Notes: a model not told the origin generated them from the sequence alone. A DNA stretch of 64,000 nt from Topomyia yanbarensis (GCF_030247195.1 NC_080670.1:33094497-33158496); one strand, 5' to 3'. Shown: positions 1 through 10,255, counted from the first letter of the stretch. Made by a program: numbers and translations.

Positions 1-772
1 TCAAATTCCGAATGGTTTGACCGGGTGTCGTCATGTTTTTTTGTGTCTGAGTTCTACAGAATTGACAGCGGTTATTCCTCTACCCAGTCAAACTAGTCCG
101 GAACCGGTTCGGACTTCCAGCATGAATTCCAGCTCAAATGCATCAACCGATAGATTCGGAATCGGTTGTTTTCTTTGAGCAAGATTCCATACTGAATCCA
201 TTCAGCACAGAGAACAGACGTCCATCTTCAGCATTCAACTTGTGTAAAATCTCTAACGGTTTCGAAGGTAGTTTGGATATCTAAACCAGGTGCGCTACTG
301 TCGTCATGTTTTTTTGTGGCTGAGTTCGACAGAATTGACAGCGGTTATTCCTCTACCCAGTCAAACTAATCCGGAACCGATTCGGACTTCCAACATGAAT
401 TCCAGCTCAAATGCGTCAACCGATAGAGTCGGGATCGGTTGTTTTCTTTGAGCTAGATTCCATACTGAATCCATCCAGGATTTCGAACCGGTTCCGAAAT
501 CAATTTGACGGATAGTTGGGATAGGTTGGTGTGGCGGCGCTAGTGTTTTAGTATATTAATTCAAATGTTTACACACGTTTTTTAAATATTTTTGTTCGAT
601 CATGGATGTCTGTTCTCTGTGCATTCAGGATTTCGAACCGGTTCCGGAATGGATTTGACGGATAGTTGGGATAGGTTGGTGTGGTGGCGCTAGTGTTTAT
701 CGTATAATTATTCAAATGTTTACACACGTTTTTTAAATATTTTTGTTCGATCATGGATGTCTGTTTTGTGTG
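1..772 (+). mobile_element. Outer, interrupted copy of the 7-bp-duplication MITE
   Basis: This copy runs off the left edge of the window. Bases 1-25 are the end of a CCC-GTCAAAC foldback MITE, also present at 11202-11371. The rest follows the 416-bp family consensus, with a slightly decayed right terminus (CTGTTTTGTGTG) near 772. It is split by a second full copy of the same family at 206-621. It has no coding capacity and was presumably moved in trans by an unknown transposase. Confidence 0.75.
206..621 (+). mobile_element. 416-bp MITE with 7-bp target duplication
   Basis: A complete copy with inverted ends CACAGAGAACAGAC / GTCTGTTCTCTGTG. It is flanked on both sides by the 7-bp duplication CATTCAG (199-205 and 622-628), and the target is another copy of the same family. 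Internally it holds a diverged fossil of the CCC-GTCAAAC foldback MITE, recognisable from CCCAGTCAAAC near the left and GAACCGGTTCCGG near the right. It has no ORF. The 7-bp duplication is seen at four copies in this window, so it is a property of the family. Confidence 0.93.
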
Positions 773-1305
773 CTCTTTCATTGAATAAGGTACTTTTAAG
801 TTGTTTGAGATTAGGAAAAATTAGGAAAATTTAATTTAAATTTGCGTATAGTTTACCCAAGGTTGAGCATAAAAAACCTAACAATGTTTTGCGATTTTTT
901 CTGTGGTTTAATAGAAACTACCTTCAACGCGGTTACCTAAGTTTACCTTATTGAACCAGAGATGATTGTATAGAGATGTGCGAAGACTGATACCAAAAGC
1001 ACAAACTAACAGACATAACACTATGAGAGAATTCGCTTAAAAATATCGATCCGGCAATAATCCCAGAACACTCGCTCCACCTTTTATTCACGGTCCCAAA
1101 CACTCATTTGCTGGTGGATTACCCTTCAGACTTGTGAATAGTTTTTCACTCGTGGTCTATCCCCCATATGCTTGTCCATGTGTCAGAGGCGCCATAATTT
1201 CAAAAGCAGTCACAGTCCCAACTGCGAATATATTTAAAATGACCGTTAAAGTGGGCGAAGCATTATTTTTGAGTGTTATGTCTGTTAGTCTGTGCCTAAA
1301 GTTCC
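773..1305. other. Spacer, nothing recognised
   Basis: AT-rich DNA between the first MITE cluster and the THAP-bearing element. No frame shows a recognisable domain, and I see no repeat structure. Confidence 0.5.
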
Positions 1306-1313
1306 AATCGAAC

Positions 1314-1818
1314 CTGGGACGGGACCTGCGGATTCGTGTTTTCTTATTCTTTCTTTTTGTTTGTTATATCTTACTTTTTCGATTCACACACACTAATACT
1401 TGGTGTAGTTCAAGAAATGACATGACTTTTTTAAAGAACAAACAAGAATTGAACTTTCAATTTTTTTTTTGTGAATCCATTATCATGAAGTGCAAGGTCA
1501 AAAATTGCGGTCGTAGTAAAGCGAAAAATCCGGAGATGACTTTTCACCATTTTCCGGTGAATCCCGATTTGTGAGAACAGTGGGAGAAGTTGACAAGAAT
1601 TAACGATCTCGAAATTAATGAAAGCACTATCATCTCCACTATCATTATTGATCTAATGATTAATTTATTGAAATATTTGAAAAAAAGTTAGCATTTACTT
1701 AATTTCAAGTAGAATACTCCCCATATTAATCACTCTGAGGACAGCCGGTTCAATCTGACATTTGCGTGCTGGATCAATTTGACACGCGTTTTTTTTCTTT
1801 CCGCAGGTCCCGTCCCAG
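1314..1818 (+). mobile_element. 505-bp P-like mini-transposon carrying a THAP fragment
   Basis: The element has perfect 18-bp terminal inverted repeats, CTGGGACGGGACCTGCGG at 1314-1331 and its complement at 1801-1818. It is flanked by an exact 8-bp duplication AATCGAAC (1306-1313 and 1819-1826). Inside, a THAP-type DNA-binding domain start is still readable on the plus strand. P-superfamily transposases begin with a THAP domain and make 8-bp duplications, so an internally deleted P-like element is the best fit. hAT elements also give 8-bp duplications but do not normally encode THAP. The ends do not start with CA as in Drosophila P, which is a point against. The structure is directly visible; the superfamily is inferred. 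Confidence 0.8.
1485..1607 (+). pseudogene. THAP zinc-finger domain fragment (P-like transposase N terminus)
   Basis: The frame opens with ATG at 1485 and reads MKCKVKNC. It then has the hallmark FHHFP about 20 residues in and, past a TGA at 1572-1574, EQWEKL. C-x4-C, F-H-x-F-P and the downstream Trp are the start of the C2CH THAP fold used by P-element transposases and THAP proteins to bind DNA. The TGA sits where THAP domains usually carry Arg before the Trp, consistent with a CGA-to-TGA mutation. The second Cys-x2-His pair is not found downstream, so only about half the domain remains. It lies wholly inside the 505-bp inverted-repeat element. It is non-functional as it stands. Confidence 0.75.
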
Positions 1819-1826
1819 AATCGAAC

Positions 1827-2440
1827 TACAGAACAACGGTTCCAAACGAGCAATGTAAAGAAATATGGCGGATTCAGGAAGTAACTCGTGGGGAGTATTG
1901 AGTTTGAAATAAAAAGAAATATTGTTTACATACAAAGCGTGTAAACTTTATATACATACATAATAAATAACTTTGATGATATAAATAAAGTACGCGTGAA
2001 TTTAAACATATTTTTAACACTACAAAGCCATTGACAGATTGTCTAGGCCCTCATTTTACATAACTGGTAGATGCAAAGTCTGGACATTGTAAAATTATCG
2101 ACTAGTTTTATCCTATTATCGTGATATTCGTCATTAATATTTATTTTGAATGGCATCGGCAAAGTGCCAACTGTGCGACGATATTGCTATTACTCATTAA
2201 CTATATCCTCTCTAGTGTAACGAAAAATATTTACACAGGTGACTCAATGCGTTTTCGAGTTGCACGCTTGAGTATTTTGCAAAATATTTCTTTCTTCGAG
2301 TATTCATTAAAACAACAAGTCACTCGCTGTGTTTACACAAAACTCCTGGTTGCCAAACACAGCAGACAAAACAATTTGGTAAACCGTGAAGCCAAATTCA
2401 TTGTTTTTCTCTTCGCGTGTATCTTTATATTTAAAACATC
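1827..2440. other. Spacer, nothing recognised
   Basis: AT-rich DNA between two MITEs. The open frame at 2121-2471 runs into the next MITE, has no recognisable domain, and is treated as chance. Confidence 0.5.
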
Positions 2441-2444
2441 ATAT

Positions 2445-2679
2445 CTCGACAAACATATGATTACGGCCTAAAAGCCAACTGTCAAAATCCACTTTGAATG
2501 GAAATTCCGGACAAACCGTTACTAGCCGAACACAGTTCACAACAGTTTATGAAAGAGAAAACTTTTCTCTTTCGTTTACTACCAACATCTGAGATTGGCG
2601 TGTAACAGTTTGTCCGGAATTTCCATTCAAAGTAGATTTTGACAGTTGGCTTTTAGGCCGTAATCATATGTTTGTCGAG
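2445..2679 (+). mobile_element. 235-bp foldback MITE with 4-bp duplication (copy 1)
   Basis: The ends are CTCGACAAACATATGATTAC and its complement, with imperfect inverted similarity running further inward through AAAGCCAACTGTCAAAATC. It is flanked by ATAT on both sides (2441-2444, 2680-2683). A second copy with the same termini lies at 10022-10251, also with a 4-bp duplication. It is non-coding. Confidence 0.9.
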
Positions 2680-2683
2680 ATAT

Positions 2684-4598
2684 TTGATAATACACAGACT
2701 CAATCTTCTCTTATTTCTAAGACCAATACAACAAAGGGGTACGCATTTTTAAAAAAAAACTGACTCTTTAGTAAAACATGTTAACTTGTAGATAGATTTG
2801 CATTTTTTTTACAAAAATGTAGCGTAATATTATTGCGCACTTCCCACCAACCTGGACTCCGCACTTTCAAAGTGCGAGTGATCAAACTGCTACTGAAAAC
2901 TGCGAGCCGTCAAAACACATGTATTTCAAGTGATAGATATGGTACTTTCATAGACAGACCAGTCGAACTAACCAGTTTATGAGAAGAATGTCAAACGTTC
3001 AAGCGTTCTTCGTAAATTTATATCATATTACCGTAGTCAATGTATAGGCACTGAAAAACCGCCAAAGGTTACTACCGATGACAATAAATCCAGCAAACCG
3101 ATAGCCGAGGCCAAATGTGAGTTAAATCATTCGATCAATTATATCCAACTTTTGAGGTTAGCTTTCTGTATAATATAGTTTGATTCGCATCAGCAAATAG
3201 CATTAGATACATATAGTGTGCGAGGATAGTAGACTGAAAAGGGTGAGATAGCTAGCGATTTATCAAATGACTAAATTCAAAATCATTTCCATATTCATTT
3301 ACCTAAATATTACTGTCATAACTCGAATGGTGTGCTGGTGGTTCGCTATCCTGAATAAAAATGTATATCCATCATTTTCGCTGACACAGTACAATAATTT
3401 ACAGTACATATCGAAATCTCATGTCTAATTAACTAACAATCAAACTGACAACAGTTGCCAACAGATTTATTTGCTCTACCTGGAGAACTTATAATAACTA
3501 GCAGTAGGTAATTTTAAATCTGTGCATCCTTCTTCCTCTTGAGCGCAAAACGAAACAGAGTGTGTCAAATTTTACCCAAAATTAATGTAATATTCCCCAG
3601 AGCCGACTAAACTTCATTCCATTAAGATTTCTGACAGCTCATTTACAACCACAGATGCAAAGTCAAACCAAAGGAGTTTAATTTGTTTGCCTCACGAAAT
3701 ACCTAACCTCAACTGGTTTTTGCAGTGAAATTTGTTTTGTTTTCCTCACGAAATAATTCGGCACCGTTTCTTTTTTAACGGGAGTGGAAAGGTCCATTAA
3801 TTTAAGATAGCTAATCTAGTTCGTTAGTCGGACTGAAATATTGGTCCACCCAGTCAATCACGACTATATTTTGGGTATTGTCACTACCTAGTTAATCGAT
3901 ATTCTTGGCCCGTGATTAACTACCAGTACACACGTGTAGTGTATACCTGTGTATATTTCACCCATTATCAAGTGATTATAAAATAACTTACCGTGCAGTA
4001 AATTCATTTATTAGTGTAGTTTGTTTCGATTTGAATTGTTTTGCATTGACCGCTGGATTGGGCGGTTAGGCGTTAGGTACATGTTCGTCGTACTGTGGTG
4101 TGTTACTTTTTGCGCAATGCGGTCCCCTGCGGGTTAATGCTGTTTTTGTCGGCATTGATTTATGGCAGATTTTAAAACCCGGATTAGCCGGATCTAACGG
4201 TAATTGCGAAGCGCGGTATACCCAGTCAAATCAGCCGGAGTTTGACTCAACTACCTATTCCGACTGGAGCACTGCACGGTGGACATGATAAATTTGACGC
4301 ATCGAAGCGATTTTTTCTATTGGCTAGAAAACTATACGCACTACGCAGCTACTATATTTAATTATTGGTACTAACAAAGGGGGGATAACTTGACAGCTTC
4401 TATCGGCATTTCACCGCAAAACTCAATTGAGCATTGCATGAAAATGTATAACCTCACTTGTCTGACAGCTCAGAGAGCTTGTTTACATAGACTTTTTCGA
4501 GCATTTTTACTCATATGACGTCATCTTGCAATGTCCTATTATTGTTCGTGCTTTTCCAAAACAGACGATATTTTTCGCCACAGCAAAAGCAAAGCAAA
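2684..4598. other. Spacer with one possible MITE scrap
   Basis: Mostly unrecognised AT-rich DNA. Around 4216-4310 a stretch beginning ACCCAGTCAAA with an inner GTTTGACTC resembles a badly decayed CCC-GTCAAAC foldback MITE, but too little is left to be sure. I see no gene. Confidence 0.4.
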
Positions 4599-4606
4599 AT
4601 GACACC

Positions 4607-4918
4607 CAGGGTGGTCAGATAGAATTCCTTAATATCAGTAAAGTCACTAAAAGTTTATCGCTAGTTATCGGTAGGCCGGGTTGTTGTCACAAAAACGTAG
4701 TGTTGACATAGAATTGTAAAGCACTGAAATCACAGATCTCAGACCAAAACCAACTCAAAAATGAACGTTGATGTAGGATGTGTCCAAAATCCATAAAAAT
4801 CGGTAGTTTTCGGTAGGGATAAGAAAATATCGGTAGTTTTCCCTTGGTCGTCTGTGAATTGGTAGGGAAGATCAAAATTGGTAGGACTACCGATAAATCG
4901 GTAGGTCTGGCCACCCTA
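4607..4918 (+). mobile_element. 312-bp hAT-type MITE
   Basis: The left end CAGGGTGGTCAGA pairs with the right end TCTGGCCACCCT. Flanking 8-mers ATGACACC (4599-4606) and TTGACACC (4919-4926) match at 7 of 8 positions. A CAGGG terminus with an 8-bp duplication is typical of hAT elements. The interior repeats the motif ATCGGTAG several times in one orientation, as subterminal repeats often do. No coding capacity. Confidence 0.8.
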
Positions 4919-4989
4919 TTGACACCAACCAAATGAAACCATCGAATCGCCATACTGAATTTGATTGAACTGACAGCTGACACTGTTTA

Positions 4990-5084
4990 AGATACACCGG
5001 TATGATGGCGCTAGTGTTTTTAAGGGTATTCATTTAAATGTTTACACAATTCTTTCATTCCCATTTTCGCTAACATGGAAGTAT
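4990..5084 (+). repeat. Right-end remnant related to the 7-bp-duplication MITE
   Basis: The string GGCGCTAGTGTTTTT, followed by TTTAAATGTTTACACA and AACATGGA, parallels the right part of the 416-bp consensus (GGCGCTAGTGTTT, AAATGTTTACACAC, CATGGATGTC). It is interrupted at its end by the full copy at 5085. It looks like an older relative that served as a landing site. Confidence 0.5.
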
Positions 5085-5682
5085 CACAGAGAACAGACGT
5101 CCATCTTCAGCATTCAACTTGTGTAAAATCTCTAACGGTTTCGCAGGTAGTTGGGATATCCAAACCAGGTGTGCTACTGTCGTCATGTTTTTTTGTGGCT
5201 GAGTTGGACAGAATTGACAGCGGTTATTCCACCCCGGTCAAACCATTCGGAATTTGATTCGGAATCCTGAATGGAGTCAGTATGGATTCCAACTCAAATG
5301 CAACAACCGATTCTGAAACCGATGGAGTCGGAATCGGTTGTTGCATTTGATTTGGAATCCATAATGACTCCATTCAGGATTTCGAACCGGTTCCGGAATG
5401 GGCTTAACTGGGTCTAACCAGTCAAACTAGTCCGGAACCGGTTCGGACTACCAGCATAAATTCCAGCTCAAATGCATCAACCGATAGAGTCGGATTCGGT
5501 TGTTTTCTTTGAACAAGATTCCATACTGAATCCATTCAGGATTTCGAACCGGTTCCGAAATGGATTTGATGGATAGTTGGAATAGGTTGGTGCGGCGGCG
5601 CTAGTGTTTATCGTATATTAATTCAAATGTTTACACACGTTTTTAAATATTTTTGTTCGATCATGGATGTCTGTTCTCTGTA
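5085..5682 (+). mobile_element. 7-bp-duplication MITE enlarged by a nested foldback MITE
   Basis: Standard left end CACAGAGAACAGACG and right end GTCTGTTCTCTGTA, with the last base changed. The exact 7-bp duplication GAAGTAT is present at 5078-5084 and 5683-5689. It is 598 bp rather than 416 because a CCC-GTCAAAC foldback MITE sits at about 5233-5412, next to the related fossil already built into the family consensus. Confidence 0.92.
5233..5412 (+). mobile_element. 180-bp foldback MITE (CCC-GTCAAAC family)
   Basis: A near-palindrome from CCCGGTCAAACCATTCGG to GGCTTAACTGGG, with long complementary arms such as GGAATCGGTTGTTGCATTTG. It is inserted in the 7-bp-duplication MITE. The same family is seen at 11202-11371 and at the left window edge. 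The target duplication is not clear. Confidence 0.8.
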
Positions 5683-5689
5683 GAAGTAT

Positions 5690-6818
5690 GTTCGCCTTAA
5701 AATAATGATTGAACTGTCAAATTTTCAGTAAATTTAAAAAATTTAATCAAAAGGTGCGTAGGCTTTATACGATGTAGAAGGAATCAAAACATGCAGTTAA
5801 ACAATAGCCAAATAGACCAACAGAACGTATCCAAACGCCTGCAAAATGTTAGTCACCCACAAACATAGTTTCCAAGTTGGCAAGCTCCTAACAGCAGACA
5901 TGGCCAAACCGCGTACACCCGTAAAGTAAACGTTGAATGTGTACCAAGAATTGAGGTTAGGTAATGTGGTTGCTATTCTCTTGAACAATCGTTTGAATTG
6001 GTTACATGCAAACATGCAATTTGTGTGTGTGTGTGTGGGTGTGTACGTTTTTTTCTTCTCTATACTCCAGACCAACATAACCGATAGAAAGAGAGTGCAA
6101 CTGGCAAATTCATCCTGGACCGCCGCCGGTGGTGATGGGGAGTCGATAGAGGGTGTGGATCATTGATAATCTTCAAACGTTCTGTGGTTCTCGAGGATTA
6201 CGGGGTAGCCACAGAAAAGAAACCCTAACTACACACACACGCATACCGCTTTACTGCCAATATCTTGTAAGCATTTTGCCTAAAAGTATAGAGTGCATCA
6301 GTACCAGATGGGAGGATACACATGGGAGCTTTCGTTTTGCTTTACCGGGCGTAACCGGTAAGATCGGTGCGGTTGGGGCTATATGGTGCAAGCAGGAGCA
6401 GCGATAAGCTGTTGAAATAATAGTTGGTCGATTATGCTGGTTTGAAGTTCAAGAGGATGAATTTTCAAACTAATCCGAAAAGGTAGTAACCAAGTGCACT
6501 AACGAATTAGAGAAATTGTTTTTTGTAACAAAGCGTAGGATGAAAGGCATTTTCCGTAAATTTAAGTTGACGCTTGCATTGTAGTCTACTTAAAAGCAAT
6601 TTAATCACCAGGCGACGATTTGATTTATGCAGCCAAAAGAGCTGTCAAAAAGTTCAGTGATGGATCGGTTTGAGTAGTGCCCGTATAGCGCAAAAATAAT
6701 AATTAATTGCATGTTTGCTAATTAGGCCTTGCCCTGACAAGAAATAACTGGACTGGATTAAAGACGCTGAATCCCTCTGGATGAAGACTCGCCATATCTA
6801 TCGTTTGTTCACCATTTA
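5690..6818. other. Spacer with a short GT microsatellite
   Basis: Unrecognised DNA. A (GT)n run lies near 6020-6042. The open frames here (for example 5797-6078 minus, 5933-6166 plus) have low-complexity translations and no domain. Confidence 0.5.
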
Positions 6819-6820
6819 TT

Positions 6821-6900
6821 CACAGAGAATAAACATCCATGATCGAACAAAAGCGGCCCTTACACCACAGAGAACAGACATCCATGATCGAACAAATATA
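6821..6900 (-). repeat. Two inverted end fragments of the 7-bp-duplication MITE
   Basis: Two successive copies of the family's right terminus in inverted orientation start at 6821 (CACAGAGAATAAACATCCAT) and 6866 (CACAGAGAACAGACATCCAT). Each is followed by GATCGAACAAA. The second is split by the complete element at 6901-7317. Its sequence resumes after 7324 with TTAACAAAACG, like the family's TTTAAAAAACG. Confidence 0.75.
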
Positions 6901-7317
6901 CACAGAGAACAGACGTCCATCTTCAGCATTCAACTTGTGTAAAATCTCTAACGGTTTCGGAGGTAGTTGGGATATCCAAACCAAGTGCGCTACTGTCGGC
7001 ATGTTTTTCAGTGGCTGAGTTCGACAGAATTGACAGCGGTTATTCCTCTACCCAGTCAAACTAGTCCGGAACCGGTTCGGACTTCCAACATGAATCCCAG
7101 TTCAAATGCATTAACCGATAGAGACAGAATCGGTTGTTTTCTTTGAGCAAGATTCCATACTGAATCCATTCAGGATTTCGAACCGGTTCCGGAATGAATT
7201 TGACGGATAGTTGGGATAGGTTGGTGTAGCGGCGCTAGTGTTTATCGTATATTAATTCAAATGTTTACACACGTTTTTTAAATATTTTTGTTCGCTCATG
7301 GATGTCTGTTCTCTGTG
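6901..7317 (+). mobile_element. 417-bp MITE with 7-bp duplication AAATATA
   Basis: A complete copy with both termini intact (CACAGAGAACAGACG, GTCTGTTCTCTGTG) and an exact AAATATA duplication at 6894-6900 and 7318-7324. The target lies inside an older inverted copy of the same family. It differs from the 206-621 copy by scattered substitutions. Non-coding. Confidence 0.93.
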
Positions 7318-7617
7318 AAATATATTAACAAAACGTTGTGCTCAAACACGAGCCTTAAATCGTTTCCAGGCCATTTGGGTTATTAAATTGGTTCTTAAAA
7401 ACGAAGTAAAAATGTTGATGACAAGTTAATATGCATTCCATGAATTGTAGTTAATGAAATAGGGTGGCATCCATCATCATAGGGCCAGAATAGGAACTTT
7501 ACCCTACATGTGCGTATGGCAGGTGGCTCAAATCCTAGTGGACGTTTCAGTGAGCTAACAACTGACGAGTGTTGCAAATCTGTTCTTCGAGGAAATGCCC
7601 AACATACTCGGCATTAT

Positions 7618-7877
7618 CACAGAAAACAGACTTCCAACTCGAGCGTCAAGGTAGAGTATCAATTCACGGTCTGCTGAAAGGAAAGAAGGATATCTCCGCC
7701 AGGTGCGCTACTGGATCAGACTTACTGAATTCGTAGTTTGTCACATATAAATTTCAAAATAACTTTAGTTGCATTTTACTGATATGGCGGCGCTAGTGTT
7801 TTGAAGTGTACTCGCTCAAATGTTCACGCAAGAGCTTAGTATCTTATTTGTGCGAGCTTAGATGTCCATTCTCTATG
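7618..7877 (+). mobile_element. 260-bp diverged relative of the 7-bp-duplication MITE
   Basis: The left end CACAGAAAACAGACTTCCAA and right end GATGTCCATTCTCTATG follow the family termini. Inside, GCCAGGTGCGCTACTG and GGCGGCGCTAGTGTTTT are shared with the 416-bp copies, while the foldback core is absent. Flanks GCATTAT and CCACTAT match at 5 of 7 positions, suggesting an old duplication. It may represent the family form before it gained the foldback insert. Confidence 0.7.
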
Positions 7878-9145
7878 CCACTATGACCAACCAAAATGTT
7901 AGGGACGAAAGTCAAAAGCCTTCACCATCGGTTGCAACAATATGCCAATCAAGTCGAACAAATTTTCCTACAGCTCTTCAGTGAGATGGTACATTTCCCT
8001 AGGATTACAAAAGGCAATTTTCCAAAATATGCTTTCTTGTTTCAGGAATCACATCAAAGTAGAGTGCTTCGCCTCTATCCGTCCCGATCACTCAGTTTGG
8101 CAATGGCAACCACAGGAAGAGAGCGGGAATTCTTCACTGTTTCCATTGTTTGGAATTAATCCCTGCCTGAACGCATGTACGCCTGCATGTTTGCCCCTAA
8201 ACCCACATACACCTAGCTATGTCACTTTTCGTTCTAACTCTATTGAACCATCACCAAAACAAGGAAATTTCGAAAATTCACCTTCAACACATATTCTCCT
8301 CCAACCTGACGACTGAGTTGTACTACAGTATCAACACGAGTGCCCCCATCTCCATCCTGTCATAATCAAACGAAACAACCTATATAGTAGTAGCAGTTCG
8401 GATTCGACGACCGAGGCCAATCTTCCGATGGTTTACAATCTTCCGAATCTGGTCTACAACGCTCAACGAGCCGTGACACTCGGCAGTTCCTGCCACTGCG
8501 TTATCTACTATTGAAGTTGAGTTGTTCAACGAAATTCGAAACGGCAGAAAGCACAGCGCTCCCCATCCCTTTTTGCATCCGACGACATTCGGTAACCATA
8601 GCCTTGGGCTGATGTGATGTGTTGTTGATGTGGAGTAAGTACCTAACTATAGCGCCTTCCCTGCCAGTCCAACTGCCGGCATGTGAGCGGATTTTGCTGC
8701 CACCGAGGTAATCAATGGGCGACTGTCGTCTGTTTGAACCGGGTTGGCAATATTGCTACTCTATAGGTCAGGTTAGTTAGGTTAGAATTAGGAAACAGAT
8801 GAAATGTTGCATTGATTGCATCTTTTTTCGGCAAACGTTGACATCTGATTTGCCTCACTTAAGTGACGGTCTGGGCAGATTTTTGCTGTTCTTCAATCGA
8901 TTTGATATTTATCTTTTTGTAGTCATTCTTTTTGTGCACTTAAAGTGATGAAAACAAATTCATTTCCTGTGTTAACGCGTTTTTCAATTCATAATAGAAT
9001 TCAATTACATTAATTAAAACTTGAGTTGCGGCTTCAGCTACAAATCTTGGAATTTTTAGAATGGAAAACGTTCGATTCGAATTTTCATTTCGCTCGAGCG
9101 CGAGTAAATATATTATTATAGCAGCGCTGTTGTAATTCGCTGGTT
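7878..9145. other. Spacer, nothing recognised
   Basis: The two overlapping open frames at 7896-8316 show no recognisable domain. I see no repeat ends. Confidence 0.45.
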
Positions 9146-9157
9146 GAACACTTTTTA

Positions 9158-9296
9158 GCCGGTGCCAGTGGTTGAGTGGTAAGTGTAACCGCCACTCACC
9201 TCAATTGATCTGAGTTCAATCCCAGCCGAGGTCGTTGAGATTTTTCTGAGAAGAAAAAATCTGTTGTCACGAACATAACAAGAATATGATGAAGTA
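9158..9296 (+). mobile_element. tRNA-derived SINE, family A (copy 1)
   Basis: It starts GCCGGTGCCAGTGGTTGAG, giving an A-box-like TGGTTGAGTGG, and has a B-box-like GAGTTCAATCC about 45 bp later, then a non-tRNA tail (GTCGTTGAGATTTTTCTGAG). It is flanked by an exact 12-bp duplication GAACACTTTTTA (9146-9157 and 9297-9308). The arrangement shows an RNA polymerase III-type promoter and LINE-mediated insertion. It is a SINE and not a working tRNA gene: the acceptor stem and anticodon arm cannot be formed as in a tRNA. A longer copy lies at 19385-19654 on the other strand. Confidence 0.9.
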
Positions 9297-9485
9297 GAAC
9301 ACTTTTTAACTAAACTATTCTTCAGTTTAACATCTGTTAGTTGAAACATCTGAATGTCAAATTCAACAATCAAACTGGCAACAGTTACAGATGTGAACAG
9401 ATGCATTTACACCACTAACATCCGCTTTGATCAGTTTTTGACATCTGGCAGTTATTCTATGTAGCGCATCAAAATCGTTTGCTTG

Positions 9486-9719
9486 CAGAGTGCCGACGAG
9501 AAGCTGAGCTGGGGCTGGAACTGACATTAGAATGCGAGATGCTATAAACCTGCTTACTGCAAACCAAATGGATAACGTCGGAGTGAAAGCCGAGCGGATT
9601 TGCGCCGGCTGCCCGCTTTTACACTGACAGGCTCCATTTGATATGCTGCAAGCAGGTTTCTCGCATCTCACATGCTACTGTCAGTACCAGCCCCTGCTCA
9701 GCTTCGCACCTCCACTCTG
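9486..9719. mobile_element. 234-bp long-inverted-repeat MITE
   Basis: The left arm CAGAGTGCCGACGAGAAGC pairs with the right arm GCTTCGCACCTCCACTCTG. Complementarity continues inward through GGGGCTGG, ACTGACA and GCGAGATG. Flanking duplications are not evident, so the superfamily is open. Confidence 0.7.
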
Positions 9720-9739
9720 TAAGCACCCTTAGACCCTTA

Positions 9740-9982
9740 GGGACCATTCATAAATTGCGTAACGCAAAAAATGCCCAAAATTGACTCCCCCTCTCTCCAT
9801 TTAACAAATTGTCACAAATTTCTCTAACCCCCTTCCCTATTACGTAACAAATTCCTTGAAAAAAAAATTCTCCGGTAAAAACCCGTTACATATCGATCTA
9901 GCTTACTGCCCCTCCACCATATGTCGCAATTTGTCGTACCCATCCCCACCCTAAAAGCGTTACGTAATCTATGAATGGTCCC
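9740..9982. mobile_element. 243-bp MITE with GGGACCATTCATAA termini
   Basis: The left end GGGACCATTCATAAATTGCG is complemented by the right end ATCTATGAATGGTCCC, with GCGTAACGC / GCGTTACG just inside. It is T/C-rich in the middle (CCCCCTCTCTCC). No clear target duplication is seen. Non-coding. Confidence 0.75.
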
Positions 9983-10021
9983 GAAGCGATGGTGCAACCG
10001 TTGAATAACGACTGTGTATCT

Positions 10022-10251
10022 CTCGACAAACATATGATTACGGCTTAAAAGCCAAAATTCTCTTTGAAAGAAAATTCCGGACAAGCCGTTACTCAACAAT
10101 CACAGACGTTGATAGTAAACAAAAGAGAAGTTTTCTCTTTCATTAACTGCTGTAAACTATGTTTGGCCAGTTTGCTCAGGTTTGTCCGGAATTAAAGGAA
10201 AAAGAGTATTTTGACAACTGGCTTTTAAGCCGTAATCATATGTTTGTCGAG
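10022..10251 (+). mobile_element. 230-bp foldback MITE with 4-bp duplication (copy 2)
   Basis: Same termini as 2445-2679 (CTCGACAAACATATGATTAC), with an exact ATCT duplication at 10018-10021 and 10252-10255. Two independent copies with 4-bp duplications establish the target-site length for this family. Confidence 0.9.
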
Positions 10252-10255
10252 ATCT

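Noticed and set aside
1134..1574. 146-codon open frame taken as one protein
   Set aside because: It starts outside and crosses the left inverted repeat of the 505-bp element; only the last 30 residues (THAP start) make sense.
7942..8316. 124-codon open frame
   Set aside because: No recognisable domain, no homologue in the window, overlapping frame equally open; treated as chance.
9158..9240. Functional tRNA gene
   Set aside because: A and B boxes are present, but it lies in a SINE with target duplications and lacks a foldable tRNA body.
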